From Listeria cossartiae subsp. cayugensis (GTDB lineage: Bacteria; Bacillota; Bacilli; Lactobacillales; Listeriaceae): a stretch of DNA of 64,000 bases. The translations under genes and the position numbers were made by a program. The DNA is taken from NCBI RefSeq assembly GCF_014229095.1, contig NZ_JAARZC010000001.1:1-64000 (forward strand), read 5' to 3'. Below, piece by piece: positions 19,309 through 29,919 of the stretch. Numbering within the stretch: the stretch's first letter is position 1; the number at the start of each line of letters is the position of its first letter. Below the pieces are notes generated by a model. It searched no databases and was not told the DNA's origin. It saw nothing but the letters and a program-made list of their open reading frames with translations.

Positions 19309-19338
19309 AGCTAGAGATACGAAAGGAAGGTGCGGTTC

Positions 19339-19944
19339 TTGACTAACAATCATTACTACACAAACGACGAAACAATTAAACACAACCGAAAAACATGGCA
19401 AGTGATGTTAAAACGTTTTAATATGAGTTTTACAAGTGACAATGGCGTGTTTTCCAAAAACACGGTCGATTTTGGTTCGAAATTATTGATTGAATCTTTT
19501 GAGTTAGAAACGAAAATAGGGAAAATTTTGGATGTGGGTTGCGGCTATGGTCCGATGGGGTTAACGGTAGCGAAAGCGCTCCCTGATAGCCAAATTGAAA
19601 TGGTGGACGTTAATTTGCGCGCACTGGAACTCGCGAAAGAAAATGCGGAAATCAATAAAATTACGAATACGCATATCTATGAGAGTTCGGTTTATGACAA
19701 TGTAACTGCAAACGATTACCAAGCGATTATTAGTAATCCGCCAATTCGTGCAGGGAAAAAGATAGTTCACGCGATTTTAGAAGGTGCTTACGATCACCTG
19801 CAAGAAAACGGGGAACTTTGGATTGTTATTCAAAAGAAACAAGGCGGTCCGTCCGCTGAAAAGAAAATGGAAGAAGTTTTCGGCAATGTGGAGACAGTCG
19901 CAAAAGATAAAGGCTATTTCATTTTCAAAAGCGTTAAAAACTAA
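19339..19944 (+). CDS. Class I SAM-dependent methyltransferase (RsmC/YbxB-like)
   Basis: 201-aa methyltransferase. The SAM-binding motif I is ILDVGCGYGPMGLTVAK (about residues 57-73) and the catalytic NPPIRAGK near 137 is the N-P-P-[IF] signature of guanine/adenine N-methyltransferases such as 16S rRNA RsmC. B. subtilis has ybxB at the same place between rplL and rpoB. An in-frame GTG at 19330 directly abuts the AAGGAAGG Shine-Dalgarno; TTG 19339 (MTNNHYYTND) has the right spacing. Substrate is inferred, not shown. Confidence 0.85.
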   Translation: MTNNHYYTNDETIKHNRKTWQVMLKRFNMSFTSDNGVFSKNTVDFGSKLLIESFELETKIGKILDVGCGYGPMGLTVAKALPDSQIEMVDVNLRALELAKENAEINKITNTHIYESSVYDNVTANDYQAIISNPPIRAGKKIVHAILEGAYDHLQENGELWIVIQKKQGGPSAEKKMEEVFGNVETVAKDKGYFIFKSVKN

Positions 19945-19945
19945 G

Positions 19946-19974
19946 TTGTACGAAGCGCGGAAACGTGTTAATAT
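19946..19974 (+). promoter_or_regulatory. Promoter of the 38-aa ORF
   Basis: TTGTAC at 19946-19951, a 17-bp spacer, TAATAT at 19969-19974, two bases after the methyltransferase stop. Confidence 0.6.
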
Positions 19975-20008
19975 AGAACTACATTTTATTGAGAAAGGAC
20001 TGAGGGAT

Positions 20009-20125
20009 ATGCTTAAACTGAGCGGGGAATTAGAAAAAAACAACCAATCAAGATTAAAGATAATAGGTAGTTCTTTAACGTTCGCGCATATTAAACCCGC
20101 GCCTTTTCGAGGTATCGTTCGTTAA
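20009..20125 (+). CDS. Small cationic protein, 38 aa, unknown function
   Basis: ATG 20009 to TAA 20125 encodes 38 aa starting MLKLSGELEKNNQSRLK and ending APFRGIVR. CTGAGGGA sits just upstream. The ORF lies between its own promoter (TTGTAC-17-TAATAT) and a strong terminator, so a short transcript of about 185 nt is predicted. The sequence is basic at the C terminus and has no membrane segment. I recognise no family. It could be a real small protein, or the RNA could be a small regulatory RNA in which this frame is incidental. Confidence 0.5.
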   Translation: MLKLSGELEKNNQSRLKIIGSSLTFAHIKPAPFRGIVR

Positions 20126-20132
20126 AAGTCAC

Positions 20133-20168
20133 GTCCTTCAATCTTTCTTGATTGAGGGGCTTTTTTTA
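20133..20168 (+). terminator. Terminator after the 38-aa ORF
   Basis: An 11-bp stem GTCCTTCAATC / GATTGAGGGGC with a 6-nt loop and seven T. Confidence 0.88.
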
Positions 20169-20239
20169 TACCAAAAAATAAACGGGAAAGAAGTGAGTCA
20201 AATGATTGAAGGAGAACTGAGTAATTTAACTAGCTAGGA

Positions 20240-20263
20240 AGAGGAATGGGTTTCCATTTCTCT
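20240..20263 (+). promoter_or_regulatory. Hairpin in the rtcB leader
   Basis: A 10-bp stem AGAGGAATGG / CCATTTCTCT with a GTTT loop, ending 25 nt before the RtcB start. It has no T tail, so it is not a terminator; it may affect mRNA stability or translation. Confidence 0.4.
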
Positions 20264-20288
20264 ATTAAACAGAAAATGAGGAATAGAA

Positions 20289-21467
20289 ATGCTAACATTA
20301 AAAGGACAATATAACGAAGCGACAGTTTTTACGGACAACGTAGATGATAATACGATTGGACAAATTATTACATTATGCAATCAGCCGTTTACGAAAGACA
20401 GTAAGATTCGGATAATGCCAGACACGCACGGCGGTAAAGGTTGTGTAATTGGGACGACGATGACGATTCAAGATAAAATTGTACCGAATCTAGTTGGAGT
20501 AGACATTGGCTGCGGATTGTACGTAGTGAAATTGAAACCTGGTAAATTGAAAATGGATTTTGATAAACTTGATAAAGTCATTCGCGAACGAGTTCCTTCG
20601 GGGAGTAAGACGCACGATAAGCCTGTTGATGATTTTGACTTAGATGGTGTGATTGCGCCGATTAACTACGGCTGGGCCGCGAGAAGTGTTGGGACGCTTG
20701 GTGGCGGAAATCATTTTATTGAGATAAACCAAGGTTCGGATGGGATTTATCTTGTGATTCATAGCGGGAGTCGGGTGCTTGGTAAAGAAATCGCGGAGTA
20801 CCATCAAGAAGTAGCGTATAAAAAATTAGATAAGTTGCGCAAAGAGTTAAAAATAGGTGCAACGGATGCGAAAAAGCATGGCGATTTAGAAATGGCCAAC
20901 CAATTAAATGGTGAGCGCGAACAAGTGAAGTTGGATTACGATTTATCTTATGTTACTGGTGTAGATTTAAAAAATTATTTAAATGATATGGAAATCGCCC
21001 AAAAATTTGCGGCACGTAACCGCTATGTCATGGCGCAAATAATTTTAAAAGCGATGAAATGGGATAAAGCGGTCGTTTCTGCATTTGACTGTGTGCATAA
21101 TTACATTGATATCGAAAACAACATGCTTAGAAAAGGTGCGACATCTGCGCAACTTGGTGAACAAATTATCGTTCCACTTAATATGCGTGATGGTAGTATT
21201 CTTGCAACTGGTAAAGGGAATGCTGATTGGAATTACTCGGCGCCACACGGAGCAGGAAGAATGCTAAGTCGCTCCAAAGCAAAAGCGCAAATCAGTTTGG
21301 AAAGTTATCAGGCGGCAATGAAAGATGTTTGGACTACTTCGGTTTCGAAAAAAACAATCGATGAAGCGCCAAAAGCTTACAAATCAGCCAAACAATTACT
21401 TGCTGATGTAGAAGATACAATGGAAATTCAAGAGATAATTAAACCTTTATACAACTTCAAAGCGTAA
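20289..21467 (+). CDS. rtcB: RtcB-family RNA ligase
   Basis: 392-aa RtcB-type protein that joins 2',3'-cyclic phosphate (or 3'-phosphate) to 5'-OH RNA ends using GTP and Mn. All signature residues are visible: GVDIGCG (Asp/Cys ligands, near 72-78), GGGNHF near 140, HSGSR near 158, VHNY near 270 and the guanylylated histidine in APHGAGR near 319. It is shorter than the E. coli or archaeal enzymes (408-480 aa), like other Firmicute members. No rtcA, archease or PrfH gene is adjacent. RBS GAGGAATAG precedes the ATG. A strong terminator follows. Confidence 0.9.
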   Translation: MLTLKGQYNEATVFTDNVDDNTIGQIITLCNQPFTKDSKIRIMPDTHGGKGCVIGTTMTIQDKIVPNLVGVDIGCGLYVVKLKPGKLKMDFDKLDKVIRERVPSGSKTHDKPVDDFDLDGVIAPINYGWAARSVGTLGGGNHFIEINQGSDGIYLVIHSGSRVLGKEIAEYHQEVAYKKLDKLRKELKIGATDAKKHGDLEMANQLNGEREQVKLDYDLSYVTGVDLKNYLNDMEIAQKFAARNRYVMAQIILKAMKWDKAVVSAFDCVHNYIDIENNMLRKGATSAQLGEQIIVPLNMRDGSILATGKGNADWNYSAPHGAGRMLSRSKAKAQISLESYQAAMKDVWTTSVSKKTIDEAPKAYKSAKQLLADVEDTMEIQEIIKPLYNFKA

Positions 21468-21470
21468 TCA

Positions 21471-21512
21471 AAAAGAAGCGGCAAATATTATAACATGCCG
21501 CTTCTTCTTTTT
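21471..21512 (+). terminator. Terminator after rtcB
   Basis: Stem AAGAAGCGGCA / TGCCGCTTCTT with a 12-nt loop, followed by CTTTTTC. Confidence 0.9.
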
Positions 21513-21524
21513 CTAGAAAAATAT

Positions 21525-21553
21525 TTGACATAGGCATAGAGATGTTGTATTAT
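21525..21553 (+). promoter_or_regulatory. SigA promoter of rpoBC
   Basis: Consensus TTGACA at 21525-21530, a 17-bp spacer, TATTAT at 21548-21553. It lies 415 bp before the rpoB start, predicting a very long leader. Confidence 0.85.
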
Positions 21554-21559
21554 AGTATA

Positions 21560-21967
21560 ATGCCAAAAGAATCTATACCGTTTTTTTGCGCTGCATTTTA
21601 TTTCAAAATATGATGAAAAATGAAGCGTTTGCGCGGTTTTTGGTGCTATAAATAAACATGGACGTGGTTTTCAGAAATATATGATGAAATCCGCTTTCTT
21701 TTTGTCTAAAGCAGCAATTTTTTCTTTTTGAAGTTCCACTTGATTTCCAACTAGGTTTTATCTGATTGCGACTATGCGAATCAGATGTACACGAGGTAGC
21801 AGGAAACTTTTGATGAACGATGTTTAAGGCTGATGAAGGGGTATGGAAGTACTTGCTTTTGAACGATTTAACTTAAACATCGGGTGCGGGGGGTTCCACT
21901 GTTTTTGTGCCTAAAAGTGAAGTCGGTGTGCTTATAAATTTTTTAATTAATTTGAGGGGTGAATAGT
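21560..21967 (+). promoter_or_regulatory. Long structured rpoB leader
   Basis: About 400 nt without a credible reading frame. Visible structures are a TCTGATT / AATCAGA hairpin at 21761-21785 and a perfect 11-bp stem CGATGTTTAAG (21818-21828) / CTTAAACATCG (21872-21882) enclosing a 43-nt loop. The length, strong promoter and position suggest a regulatory 5' UTR. The fold matches no class I know. Confidence 0.6.
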
Positions 21968-24900
21968 TTGTCAGGACATTCAGGACATGATGTAAAATAT
22001 GGACGGCATCGTACGCGTAGAAGTTTTGCGCGAATCAGTGAAGTACTTGAATTACCAAACTTAATTGAGATTCAAACAGCTTCTTACCAATGGTTCTTAG
22101 ATGAAGGGCTACGTGAGATGTTCCGCGATATTTCGCCAATTGAGGATTTTGCGGGTAATTTATCTTTAGAATTCATTGATTACGATCTTGGAGAGCCGAA
22201 ATATTCGGTAGAAGAATCTAAGAACCGTGATGCAAACTATGCGGCTCCACTGCGCGTGAAGTTGCGCCTAATCAACAAAGAAACCGGCGAAGTAAAAGAC
22301 CAAGAAGTATTTATGGGTGATTTCCCACTAATGACTGAAATGGGTACGTTCATTATTAATGGGGCAGAACGTGTTATCGTTTCCCAATTAGTTCGTTCTC
22401 CAGGGGTTTACTTCAATGGAAAACTAGACAAAAATGGTAAAAAAGGCTTTGGTTCTACTGTCATCCCTAACCGTGGGGCTTGGCTTGAGTATGAAACAGA
22501 TGCTAAAGACGTTGTACACGTTCGTATTGACCGTACACGTAAATTACCAGTAACTGTTTTACTTCGTGCACTTGGCTTTGGTTCCGATCAAGAAATTATT
22601 GATTTAATCGGGGACAATGACTACTTGCGCAACACGCTTGAGAAAGACAATACTGACAATGCTGAAAAAGCACTTTTAGAAATTTATGAAAGATTACGTC
22701 CGGGTGAACCCCCAACAGTTGATAACGCTAGAAGCTTACTAGTTTCTCGTTTCTTTGATCCAAAACGCTATGATCTTGCAAGCGTTGGACGTTATAAAAT
22801 CAACAAAAAATTACATCTGAAAAACCGTCTATTCAACCAAACATTAGCAGAAACTTTAGTGGATCCAGAAACTGGTGAAATTATTGCTTCTAAAGGTGAT
22901 ATTTTGGATCGTCGTAATTTAGATCAAATTATTCCTAATTTAGAAAACGGTGTAGGTTTCCGCACACTTCGTCCAACTGATGGAGTTATGGAAGATAGCG
23001 TACTCGTTCAATCTATTAAAATCTACGCACCAAATGATGACGAAAAAGAAATCAACATCATTGGTAACGCGTATATCGAAGAAAATGTAAAACACATCAC
23101 GCCTTCTGATATTATTTCATCCATTAGCTACTTCTTCAACTTGCTACATGGTGTTGGCGATACAGATGACATCGATCACCTAGGTAATCGTCGTCTTCGT
23201 TCTGTTGGTGAACTTTTACAAAACCAATTCCGTATCGGTTTATCCCGTATGGAACGTGTGGTTCGTGAACGTATGTCTATTCAAGATATGACTACAATTA
23301 CACCACAACAATTGATTAATATTCGCCCAGTAGTTGCATCTATCAAAGAATTCTTTGGTAGCTCGCAGTTATCACAGTTCATGGATCAAACAAATCCACT
23401 TGGCGAACTTACGCATAAACGTCGTCTTTCAGCGCTTGGACCTGGTGGTTTGACGCGTGAACGTGCTGGTTATGAAGTACGTGACGTGCATTACTCTCAC
23501 TATGGCCGTATGTGTCCGATTGAAACGCCAGAGGGACCAAACATTGGTTTGATTAACTCCCTTTCTTCCTTTGCGAAAGTAAATAAATTCGGCTTTATCG
23601 AAACACCTTACCGCCGCGTAGATCCTGAAACAAACCGTGTTACAGATAAGATTGATTATCTAACTGCGGATGAAGAGGATAATTACGTAGTAGCGCAAGC
23701 GAACTCGAAATTAGACGAACAAGGTACTTTCACAGAAGAAGAAGTTATGGCTCGTTTCCGTTCAGAAAACTTAGCGGTAGAAAAAGAACGTATTGACTAC
23801 ATGGATGTATCACCTAAACAGGTTGTATCTGTTGCGACAGCATGTATTCCGTTCCTTGAAAACGATGATAGTAACCGTGCGCTAATGGGAGCGAACATGC
23901 AACGTCAAGCAGTTCCTCTTATGCACCCTGAAGCTCCATTTGTTGGAACAGGTATGGAACACGTATCTGCAAAAGACTCTGGTGCTGCTGTAACTGCCAA
24001 ACATGACGGTATTGTAGAACACGTTGAAGCTCGCGAAATCTGGGTTCGTCGTGTATCTCTAGTGGATGGCAAAGAAGTAACTGGCGGAATCGATAAATAT
24101 ACTTTACGTAAATTTGTTCGTTCTAACCAAGGTACTTGTTATAACCAACGTCCAAACGTAGCAGAAGGAGACCGCGTTGTTAAAGGAGAAATCCTTGGTA
24201 ACGGTCCATCGATGGATTCCGGTGAACTTGCTCTTGGTCGTAACGTACTAGTTGCGTTCATGACTTGGGATGGTTATAACTACGAGGATGCGATCATCAT
24301 GAGTGAACGTCTTGTAAAAGATGACGTTTATACTTCGATTCATATTGAAGAATTCGAATCAGAAGCTCGTGATACAAAACTCGGACCTGAAGAAATGACT
24401 CGTGATATTCCGAATGTTGGGGAAGACGCTTTACGTGATCTTGACGAACGTGGAATTATCCGTGTCGGTGCGGAAGTAAAAGACAACGACCTTCTAGTTG
24501 GTAAAGTAACACCAAAAGGAGTTACTGAATTAACTGCAGAAGAACGTTTATTACACGCTATCTTTGGTGAAAAAGCACGTGAAGTTCGCGATACTTCATT
24601 ACGTGTACCTCATGGCGGCGGCGGAATCGTGCTTGACGTGAAGATCTTTACACGTGAAGCTGGCGACGAACTACCACCTGGTGTAAACCAATTAGTACGT
24701 GTTTATATTGTACAAAAACGTAAAATCCACGAAGGCGATAAAATGGCCGGACGTCACGGTAACAAAGGGGTTATCTCCCGTATTTTACCTGAAGAAGATA
24801 TGCCATTTATGCCAGACGGAACACCTGTTGATATCATGCTTAACCCACTAGGGGTACCATCTCGTATGAATATCGGACAAGTACTTGAGCTACACTTAGG

Positions 24901-25522
24901 TATGGCTGCTCGTGCTTTAGGAATTCACGTTGCAACACCAGTATTTGATGGTGCGAATGAAGAAGACGTTTGGAGCACAGTGGAAGAAGCCGGTATGGCC
25001 CGCGATGCGAAAACAATTCTTTATGACGGACGTTCTGGTGAAGCATTCGATAACCGTATCTCTGTCGGCGTAATGTACATGATCAAACTTGCCCACATGG
25101 TTGATGATAAACTTCATGCGCGTTCAACTGGACCTTACTCTCTAGTAACGCAACAACCGCTTGGTGGTAAAGCACAATTTGGTGGACAACGTTTTGGGGA
25201 AATGGAAGTATGGGCACTTGAAGCATATGGTGCCGCTTATACTCTTCAAGAAATCCTAACGATTAAATCCGATGACGTGGTTGGTCGTGTGAAAACTTAC
25301 GAAGCGATTGTTAAAGGCGAAAGCGTTCCAGAACCTGGTGTGCCAGAATCCTTCAAAGTACTCATCAAAGAGCTTCAAAGTCTTGGAATGGACGTTAAAA
25401 TGCTTTCCGCAGACGAAGAAGAAATCGAGATGCGTGACATGGATGATGACGACTTTACTAATCAAAATGATGCCTTCAATATCGTACAACCGGAAAATGC
25501 AGCCGCTGAAAAGACTGAGTAA
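21968..25522 (+). CDS. rpoB: RNA polymerase beta subunit
   Basis: 1184-aa catalytic subunit of RNA polymerase. The rifampicin region is visible as [20 protein letters not shown] near residue 465, with wild-type-looking D, H and S residues ([12 protein letters not shown]). Later conserved blocks are [19 protein letters not shown] near 757 and [15 protein letters not shown] near 922. A GTG at 21959 is in frame, but GAGGGGTG overlaps it, and TTG 21968 ([12 protein letters not shown]) has 8-nt spacing. It sits behind a 400-nt leader. Confidence 0.97.
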
Positions 25523-25692
25523 TTCGGTTCGATAATTGAGACTCCAAAACAATAAGAAACAATGATTTGTTTTTTGCAAAATATAAAATTAAGCGATCGC
25601 TAAGACTTTACCTGAAAAGTCTGGGAAGTGTGCGGGAATCCCCAAGCGCTTCCTAAAGCGAATGCTCCAAACTAATTTAGGAGGTTGGGCAC
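25523..25692 (+). promoter_or_regulatory. Folded rpoB-rpoC spacer
   Basis: 170 bp. It contains AAACAA / TTGTTT followed by T residues at 25557-25576 (weak attenuator-like), AGACTTT / AAAAGTCT, and GGAAG / CTTCC enclosing GGG / CCC around 25621-25655. AGGAGGTTGG follows as the rpoC ribosome-binding site. Confidence 0.45.
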
Positions 25693-28600
25693 TTGTTAGA
25701 TGTTAATAATTTTGAGTATATGAAAATCGGTCTGGCATCTCCAGATAAAATTCGTTCATGGTCTCATGGTGAAGTAAAAAAACCTGAAACCATCAACTAC
25801 AGAACGCTTAAACCTGAACGTGACGGCTTATTCTGTGAAAGAATTTTTGGACCAATGAAAGACTGGGAATGTTCTTGTGGTAAATACAAACGTGTTCGCT
25901 ATAAAGGCGTAGTTTGTGACCGTTGTGGAGTAGAAGTAACGAAATCAAAAGTCCGTCGTGAACGTATGGGCCATATTGAACTCGCAGCTCCTGTTTCTCA
26001 CATCTGGTACTTCAAAGGAATTCCAAGCCGTATGGGTCTTGTTATGGATATGTCCCCACGTGCATTAGAAGAAATTATCTACTTTGCATCCTACGTGGTT
26101 ACAGAACCAGGCGATACTCCGCTTGAAAAGAAACAACTTTTATCTGAACGTGAATACCGCGTTTACCGCGAAAAATATGGTAAAGGTTTCTCAGCTGGTA
26201 TGGGCGCAGAAGCTATCAAAAAAATCTTAGCTGATATCGACTTAGAAAAAGAAACAAATGATTTAAAAGAAGAACTGAAATCCGCACAAGGTCAACGTCG
26301 TACTCGTGCGATCCGTCGTTTGGAAGTTATGGAAGCTTTCCGTAATTCCGGCAACAACCCAAGCTGGATGGTACTTGACGTGCTACCAGTTATTCCACCA
26401 GAAATTCGTCCAATGGTACAACTTGAAGGTGGCCGTTTTGCAACAAGTGATTTGAATGACTTATATCGTCGGGTAATCAACCGGAACAACCGTTTGAAAC
26501 GCCTACTTGATCTAGGTGCACCAAACATTATCGTGCAAAATGAAAAACGGATGCTACAAGAAGCTGTCGATGCTTTAATTGACAACGGTCGTCGTGGTCG
26601 TCCAGTAACAGGTCCAGGTAACCGTCCGCTTAAATCCCTTTCTCATATGCTTAAAGGGAAACAAGGTCGTTTCCGTCAAAACTTACTAGGTAAACGTGTC
26701 GATTATTCTGGTCGTTCCGTTATCGTAGTTGGACCTAACTTAAAAATGTACCAATGTGGTCTTCCAAAAGAAATGGCGCTTGAATTATTCAAACCATTTG
26801 TTATGAAAGAACTAGTTGGACGCGGCTTAGCGCATAACATTAAGAGTGCTAAACGTAAAATCGAACGTATGGCTCCAGAAATCTGGGACGTATTAGAAGA
26901 AGTTATTCGTGAACATCCGGTATTACTTAACCGGGCGCCTACGCTTCACAGACTTGGTATTCAAGCATTTGAACCAACTCTAGTTGAAGGTCGCGCAATC
27001 CGTCTTCACCCTCTTGTATGTACAGCTTACAACGCTGACTTTGATGGTGACCAAATGGCGGTTCACGTTCCTTTATCCGCAGAAGCACAAGCAGAAGCAC
27101 GTATTTTAATGCTTGCAGCTCAAAACATTTTGAACCCTAAAGATGGTAAACCAGTTGTAACACCTTCCCAAGATATGGTGCTAGGTAACTACTACCTTAC
27201 TTTAGAACGTGAAAATGCTGTCGGTGAAGGTACTATCTTCAAAGATATCAATGAAGCACAACTTGCGTATCAAAACGGCTATGTACACTTGCATTCTCGT
27301 ATTGCTGTATTTGCTGGTTCGATTCCAAATGAACGTTTCACTGATGAACAACGCAACCAATTATTAATTACGACTGTTGGTAAACTGATTTTCAACACAA
27401 TCTTACCAAAATCGTTCCCTTATATTAATGAACCAACGAAATTCAACTTAGAAATCGAAACACCAGCTAAATATTTCGTTGATACTACAACAGACGTTCG
27501 CGCGCATATTGCTGCACAAGAACTAATCGATCCATTCAAGAAGAAAATCCTCGGTAACATTATCGCGGAAGTCTTCAAGAAATTCCATATTACCGAAACT
27601 TCAAAAATGCTTGACCGTATGAAAGATCTTGGTTTCAAAATCTCGACTAAGGCCGGCATGACAGTAGGTATTGCGGATATCTTAACACTTGAAGAAAAAC
27701 ATGAAATTCTTGAAAAAGCACATGATACTGTTGAAAAAATCACTAAATCATTCCGTCGCGGTTTGATTACAGATGATGAAAGATACGAACGCGTTATCGG
27801 TGTATGGAATGCTGCCAAAGACGAAATTCAAGGAAAACTGATCTTGAGTTTGGACCGCTTAAACCCAATCTTCATGATGCAAGATTCCGGAGCTCGTGGT
27901 AACATCTCCAACTTTACACAGCTTGCTGGTATGCGTGGACTGATGGCTGACCCATCCGGACGTATCGTAGAATTGCCGATTACATCTAACTTCCGTGAAG
28001 GTTTAACGGTCTTAGAGTACTTCATTTCTACCCATGGTGCGCGTAAAGGTCTTACCGATACAGCCCTTAAAACAGCCGATTCCGGTTACCTTACTCGTCG
28101 TCTTGTTGACGTGGCTCAAGATGTTATCATTCGTGAAGACGATTGTGGCACTGACCGCGGTCTTACAATTAAGGCTATTCGTGAAGGTACTGAAATCATC
28201 GAACCACTTGAAGAACGTCTGGAAGGTCGTTATTCTCGTAAAACAATTCGTCACCCAGAAACAAAAGAAGTTATTGCACGTGAAAATGACTTAATTACAG
28301 AAGCAATTGCCACTCAAATCGTTGACGCTGGCATTGAAGAAGTAACTATTCGTTCTGCATTCACATGTAATACAAAACACGGCGTATGTAAAAAATGTTA
28401 TGGTAAAAACTTGGCAACTGGTACAGAAGTCGAAGTTGGAGAAGCAGTTGGTATCATCGCTGCCCAATCTATCGGGGAACCAGGAACTCAGCTTACTATG
28501 CGTACTTTCCATACAGGTGGGGTTGCCGGAGACGATATCACGCAAGGTCTTCCACGTATTCAAGAAATCTTTGAAGCACGTAATCCGAAAGGGCAAGCTA

Positions 28601-29298
28601 TCATCACTGAAGTTGGCGGTGAAGTTGTTTCTATCGAAGAAGGTCGTGATCGTCAACAAGAAATCACTATCCAAGGTACAGATGACCGCCGTTCTTACAA
28701 CATTCCTTACACTGCTCGCTTGCGTGTAGAAGAAGGAACTATCGTAGAACGTGGGGAAGCTCTAACTGAAGGTTCTGTGGATCCTAAAGCCTTGATTCGT
28801 GTTCGCGACGTATTATCCGTTCAAGAATATCTACTTGCAGAAGTACAAAAAGTTTACCGTATGCAAGGGGTAGAAATTGGCGATAAACACGTTGAAGTAA
28901 TGGTTCGTCAAATGTTACGTAAAATCCGCGTAATGGATACTGGTGATACAAACATCTTACCAGGTACATTAATGGATATTCATACGTTTACTGAAGCCAA
29001 CCGTGAAGCTATCTTAAGTGGTAGCCAACCAGCAACAGGTCGTCCAGTTCTTCTAGGGATTACAAAAGCTTCCCTTGAAACTGATTCCTTCTTGTCTGCC
29101 GCATCATTCCAAGAAACAACTCGTGTCTTGACAGATGCTGCAATCAAAGGTAAACGTGACGAACTTCTAGGACTTAAAGAAAATGTTATCCTAGGTAAAC
29201 TTGTTCCAGCTGGTACAGGTATTGGTCGTTACCGCAAACTGAAATCCGAAGTTATCAAGGAAACAGCTGAAGTAACTGACGAAATCACAAATATTTAA
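25693..29298 (+). CDS. rpoC: RNA polymerase beta' subunit
   Basis: 1201-aa subunit. The zinc-binding [20 protein letters not shown] segment (about 60-80) is near the N terminus. The catalytic magnesium motif NADFDGDQM lies near 449-457, the [15 protein letters not shown] segment near 333, and the second zinc site [13 protein letters not shown] near 893-905. The start is TTG at 25693 with AGGAGGTTGG upstream. It ends with a strong terminator 7 nt after the stop. Confidence 0.97.
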   Translation: MLDVNNFEYMKIGLASPDKIRSWSHGEVKKPETINYRTLKPERDGLFCERIFGPMKDWECSCGKYKRVRYKGVVCDRCGVEVTKSKVRRERMGHIELAAPVSHIWYFKGIPSRMGLVMDMSPRALEEIIYFASYVVTEPGDTPLEKKQLLSEREYRVYREKYGKGFSAGMGAEAIKKILADIDLEKETNDLKEELKSAQGQRRTRAIRRLEVMEAFRNSGNNPSWMVLDVLPVIPPEIRPMVQLEGGRFATSDLNDLYRRVINRNNRLKRLLDLGAPNIIVQNEKRMLQEAVDALIDNGRRGRPVTGPGNRPLKSLSHMLKGKQGRFRQNLLGKRVDYSGRSVIVVGPNLKMYQCGLPKEMALELFKPFVMKELVGRGLAHNIKSAKRKIERMAPEIWDVLEEVIREHPVLLNRAPTLHRLGIQAFEPTLVEGRAIRLHPLVCTAYNADFDGDQMAVHVPLSAEAQAEARILMLAAQNILNPKDGKPVVTPSQDMVLGNYYLTLERENAVGEGTIFKDINEAQLAYQNGYVHLHSRIAVFAGSIPNERFTDEQRNQLLITTVGKLIFNTILPKSFPYINEPTKFNLEIETPAKYFVDTTTDVRAHIAAQELIDPFKKKILGNIIAEVFKKFHITETSKMLDRMKDLGFKISTKAGMTVGIADILTLEEKHEILEKAHDTVEKITKSFRRGLITDDERYERVIGVWNAAKDEIQGKLILSLDRLNPIFMMQDSGARGNISNFTQLAGMRGLMADPSGRIVELPITSNFREGLTVLEYFISTHGARKGLTDTALKTADSGYLTRRLVDVAQDVIIREDDCGTDRGLTIKAIREGTEIIEPLEERLEGRYSRKTIRHPETKEVIARENDLITEAIATQIVDAGIEEVTIRSAFTCNTKHGVCKKCYGKNLATGTEVEVGEAVGIIAAQSIGEPGTQLTMRTFHTGGVAGDDITQGLPRIQEIFEARNPKGQAIITEVGGEVVSIEEGRDRQQEITIQGTDDRRSYNIPYTARLRVEEGTIVERGEALTEGSVDPKALIRVRDVLSVQEYLLAEVQKVYRMQGVEIGDKHVEVMVRQMLRKIRVMDTGDTNILPGTLMDIHTFTEANREAILSGSQPATGRPVLLGITKASLETDSFLSAASFQETTRVLTDAAIKGKRDELLGLKENVILGKLVPAGTGIGRYRKLKSEVIKETAEVTDEITNI

Positions 29299-29302
29299 TC
29301 TT

Positions 29303-29344
29303 ACAAAGCCAAGTGTGCGATTCGCGTACACTTGGCTTTTTTTG
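29303..29344 (+). terminator. Terminator of rpoBC
   Basis: An 11-bp stem AAGCCAAGTGT / ACACTTGGCTT with a GC-rich loop, followed by eight T. Confidence 0.94.
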
Positions 29345-29373
29345 TTATACTCATATAAAAGGAGTGAAGTGAT

Positions 29374-29919
29374 TTGATTACACATGTTATTTGGGATATG
29401 GGCGAAACATTAAACACTATACCAAACACAAGATACGACCATCACCCTCTCGATACGTACCCCGAAGTAGTGCTACGGAAAGACGCCAAAGAAACGCTCG
29501 AAAAAGTAAAACAACTCGGATTCAAACAAGCCATTCTTAGCAATACCGCAACTAGTGACACGGAAGTAATTAAACGCGTCTTAACCAATTTTGGCATCAT
29601 CGATTATTTTGACTTCATTTACGCCTCTAATTCCGAACTTCAACCAGGGAAAATGGAAAAGCCTGACAAAACAATTTTCGACTTCACCTTAAATGAACTG
29701 CAAATTGATAAAACGGAAGCAGTCATGGTCGGAAATACATTTGAAAGTGACATTATTGGCGCGAATCGTGCGGGAATCCACGCAATTTGGCTGCAAAATT
29801 CAGAAGTCTGTTTGCAAGAAGAACGCCAGCCCCTTGTTGCACCACCATTTGTTATCCCAGTTTGGGACCTGGCCGATGTTCCCGAAGCCCTTTTATTATT
29901 AAAGAAAATTTCTGCTTGA
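29374..29919 (+). CDS. HAD-superfamily hydrolase with altered motif I
   Basis: 181-aa HAD-like protein with a small C1-type cap. Motif I reads IWDMGET (residues 6-12): the nucleophilic Asp is kept, but the usual second Asp (DxD) is Gly. Motif II is ILSNTATSD near 54, motif III Lys near 93-96 (KMEKPDK), and motif IV GNTFESDIIGA near 119. The second Asp is the acid/base in HAD phosphatases, so activity may be reduced or different. The start is TTG at 29374 behind AAAGGAGTG. A monocistronic gene between rpoC and the GH1 gene. Confidence 0.8.
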   Translation: MITHVIWDMGETLNTIPNTRYDHHPLDTYPEVVLRKDAKETLEKVKQLGFKQAILSNTATSDTEVIKRVLTNFGIIDYFDFIYASNSELQPGKMEKPDKTIFDFTLNELQIDKTEAVMVGNTFESDIIGANRAGIHAIWLQNSEVCLQEERQPLVAPPFVIPVWDLADVPEALLLLKKISA

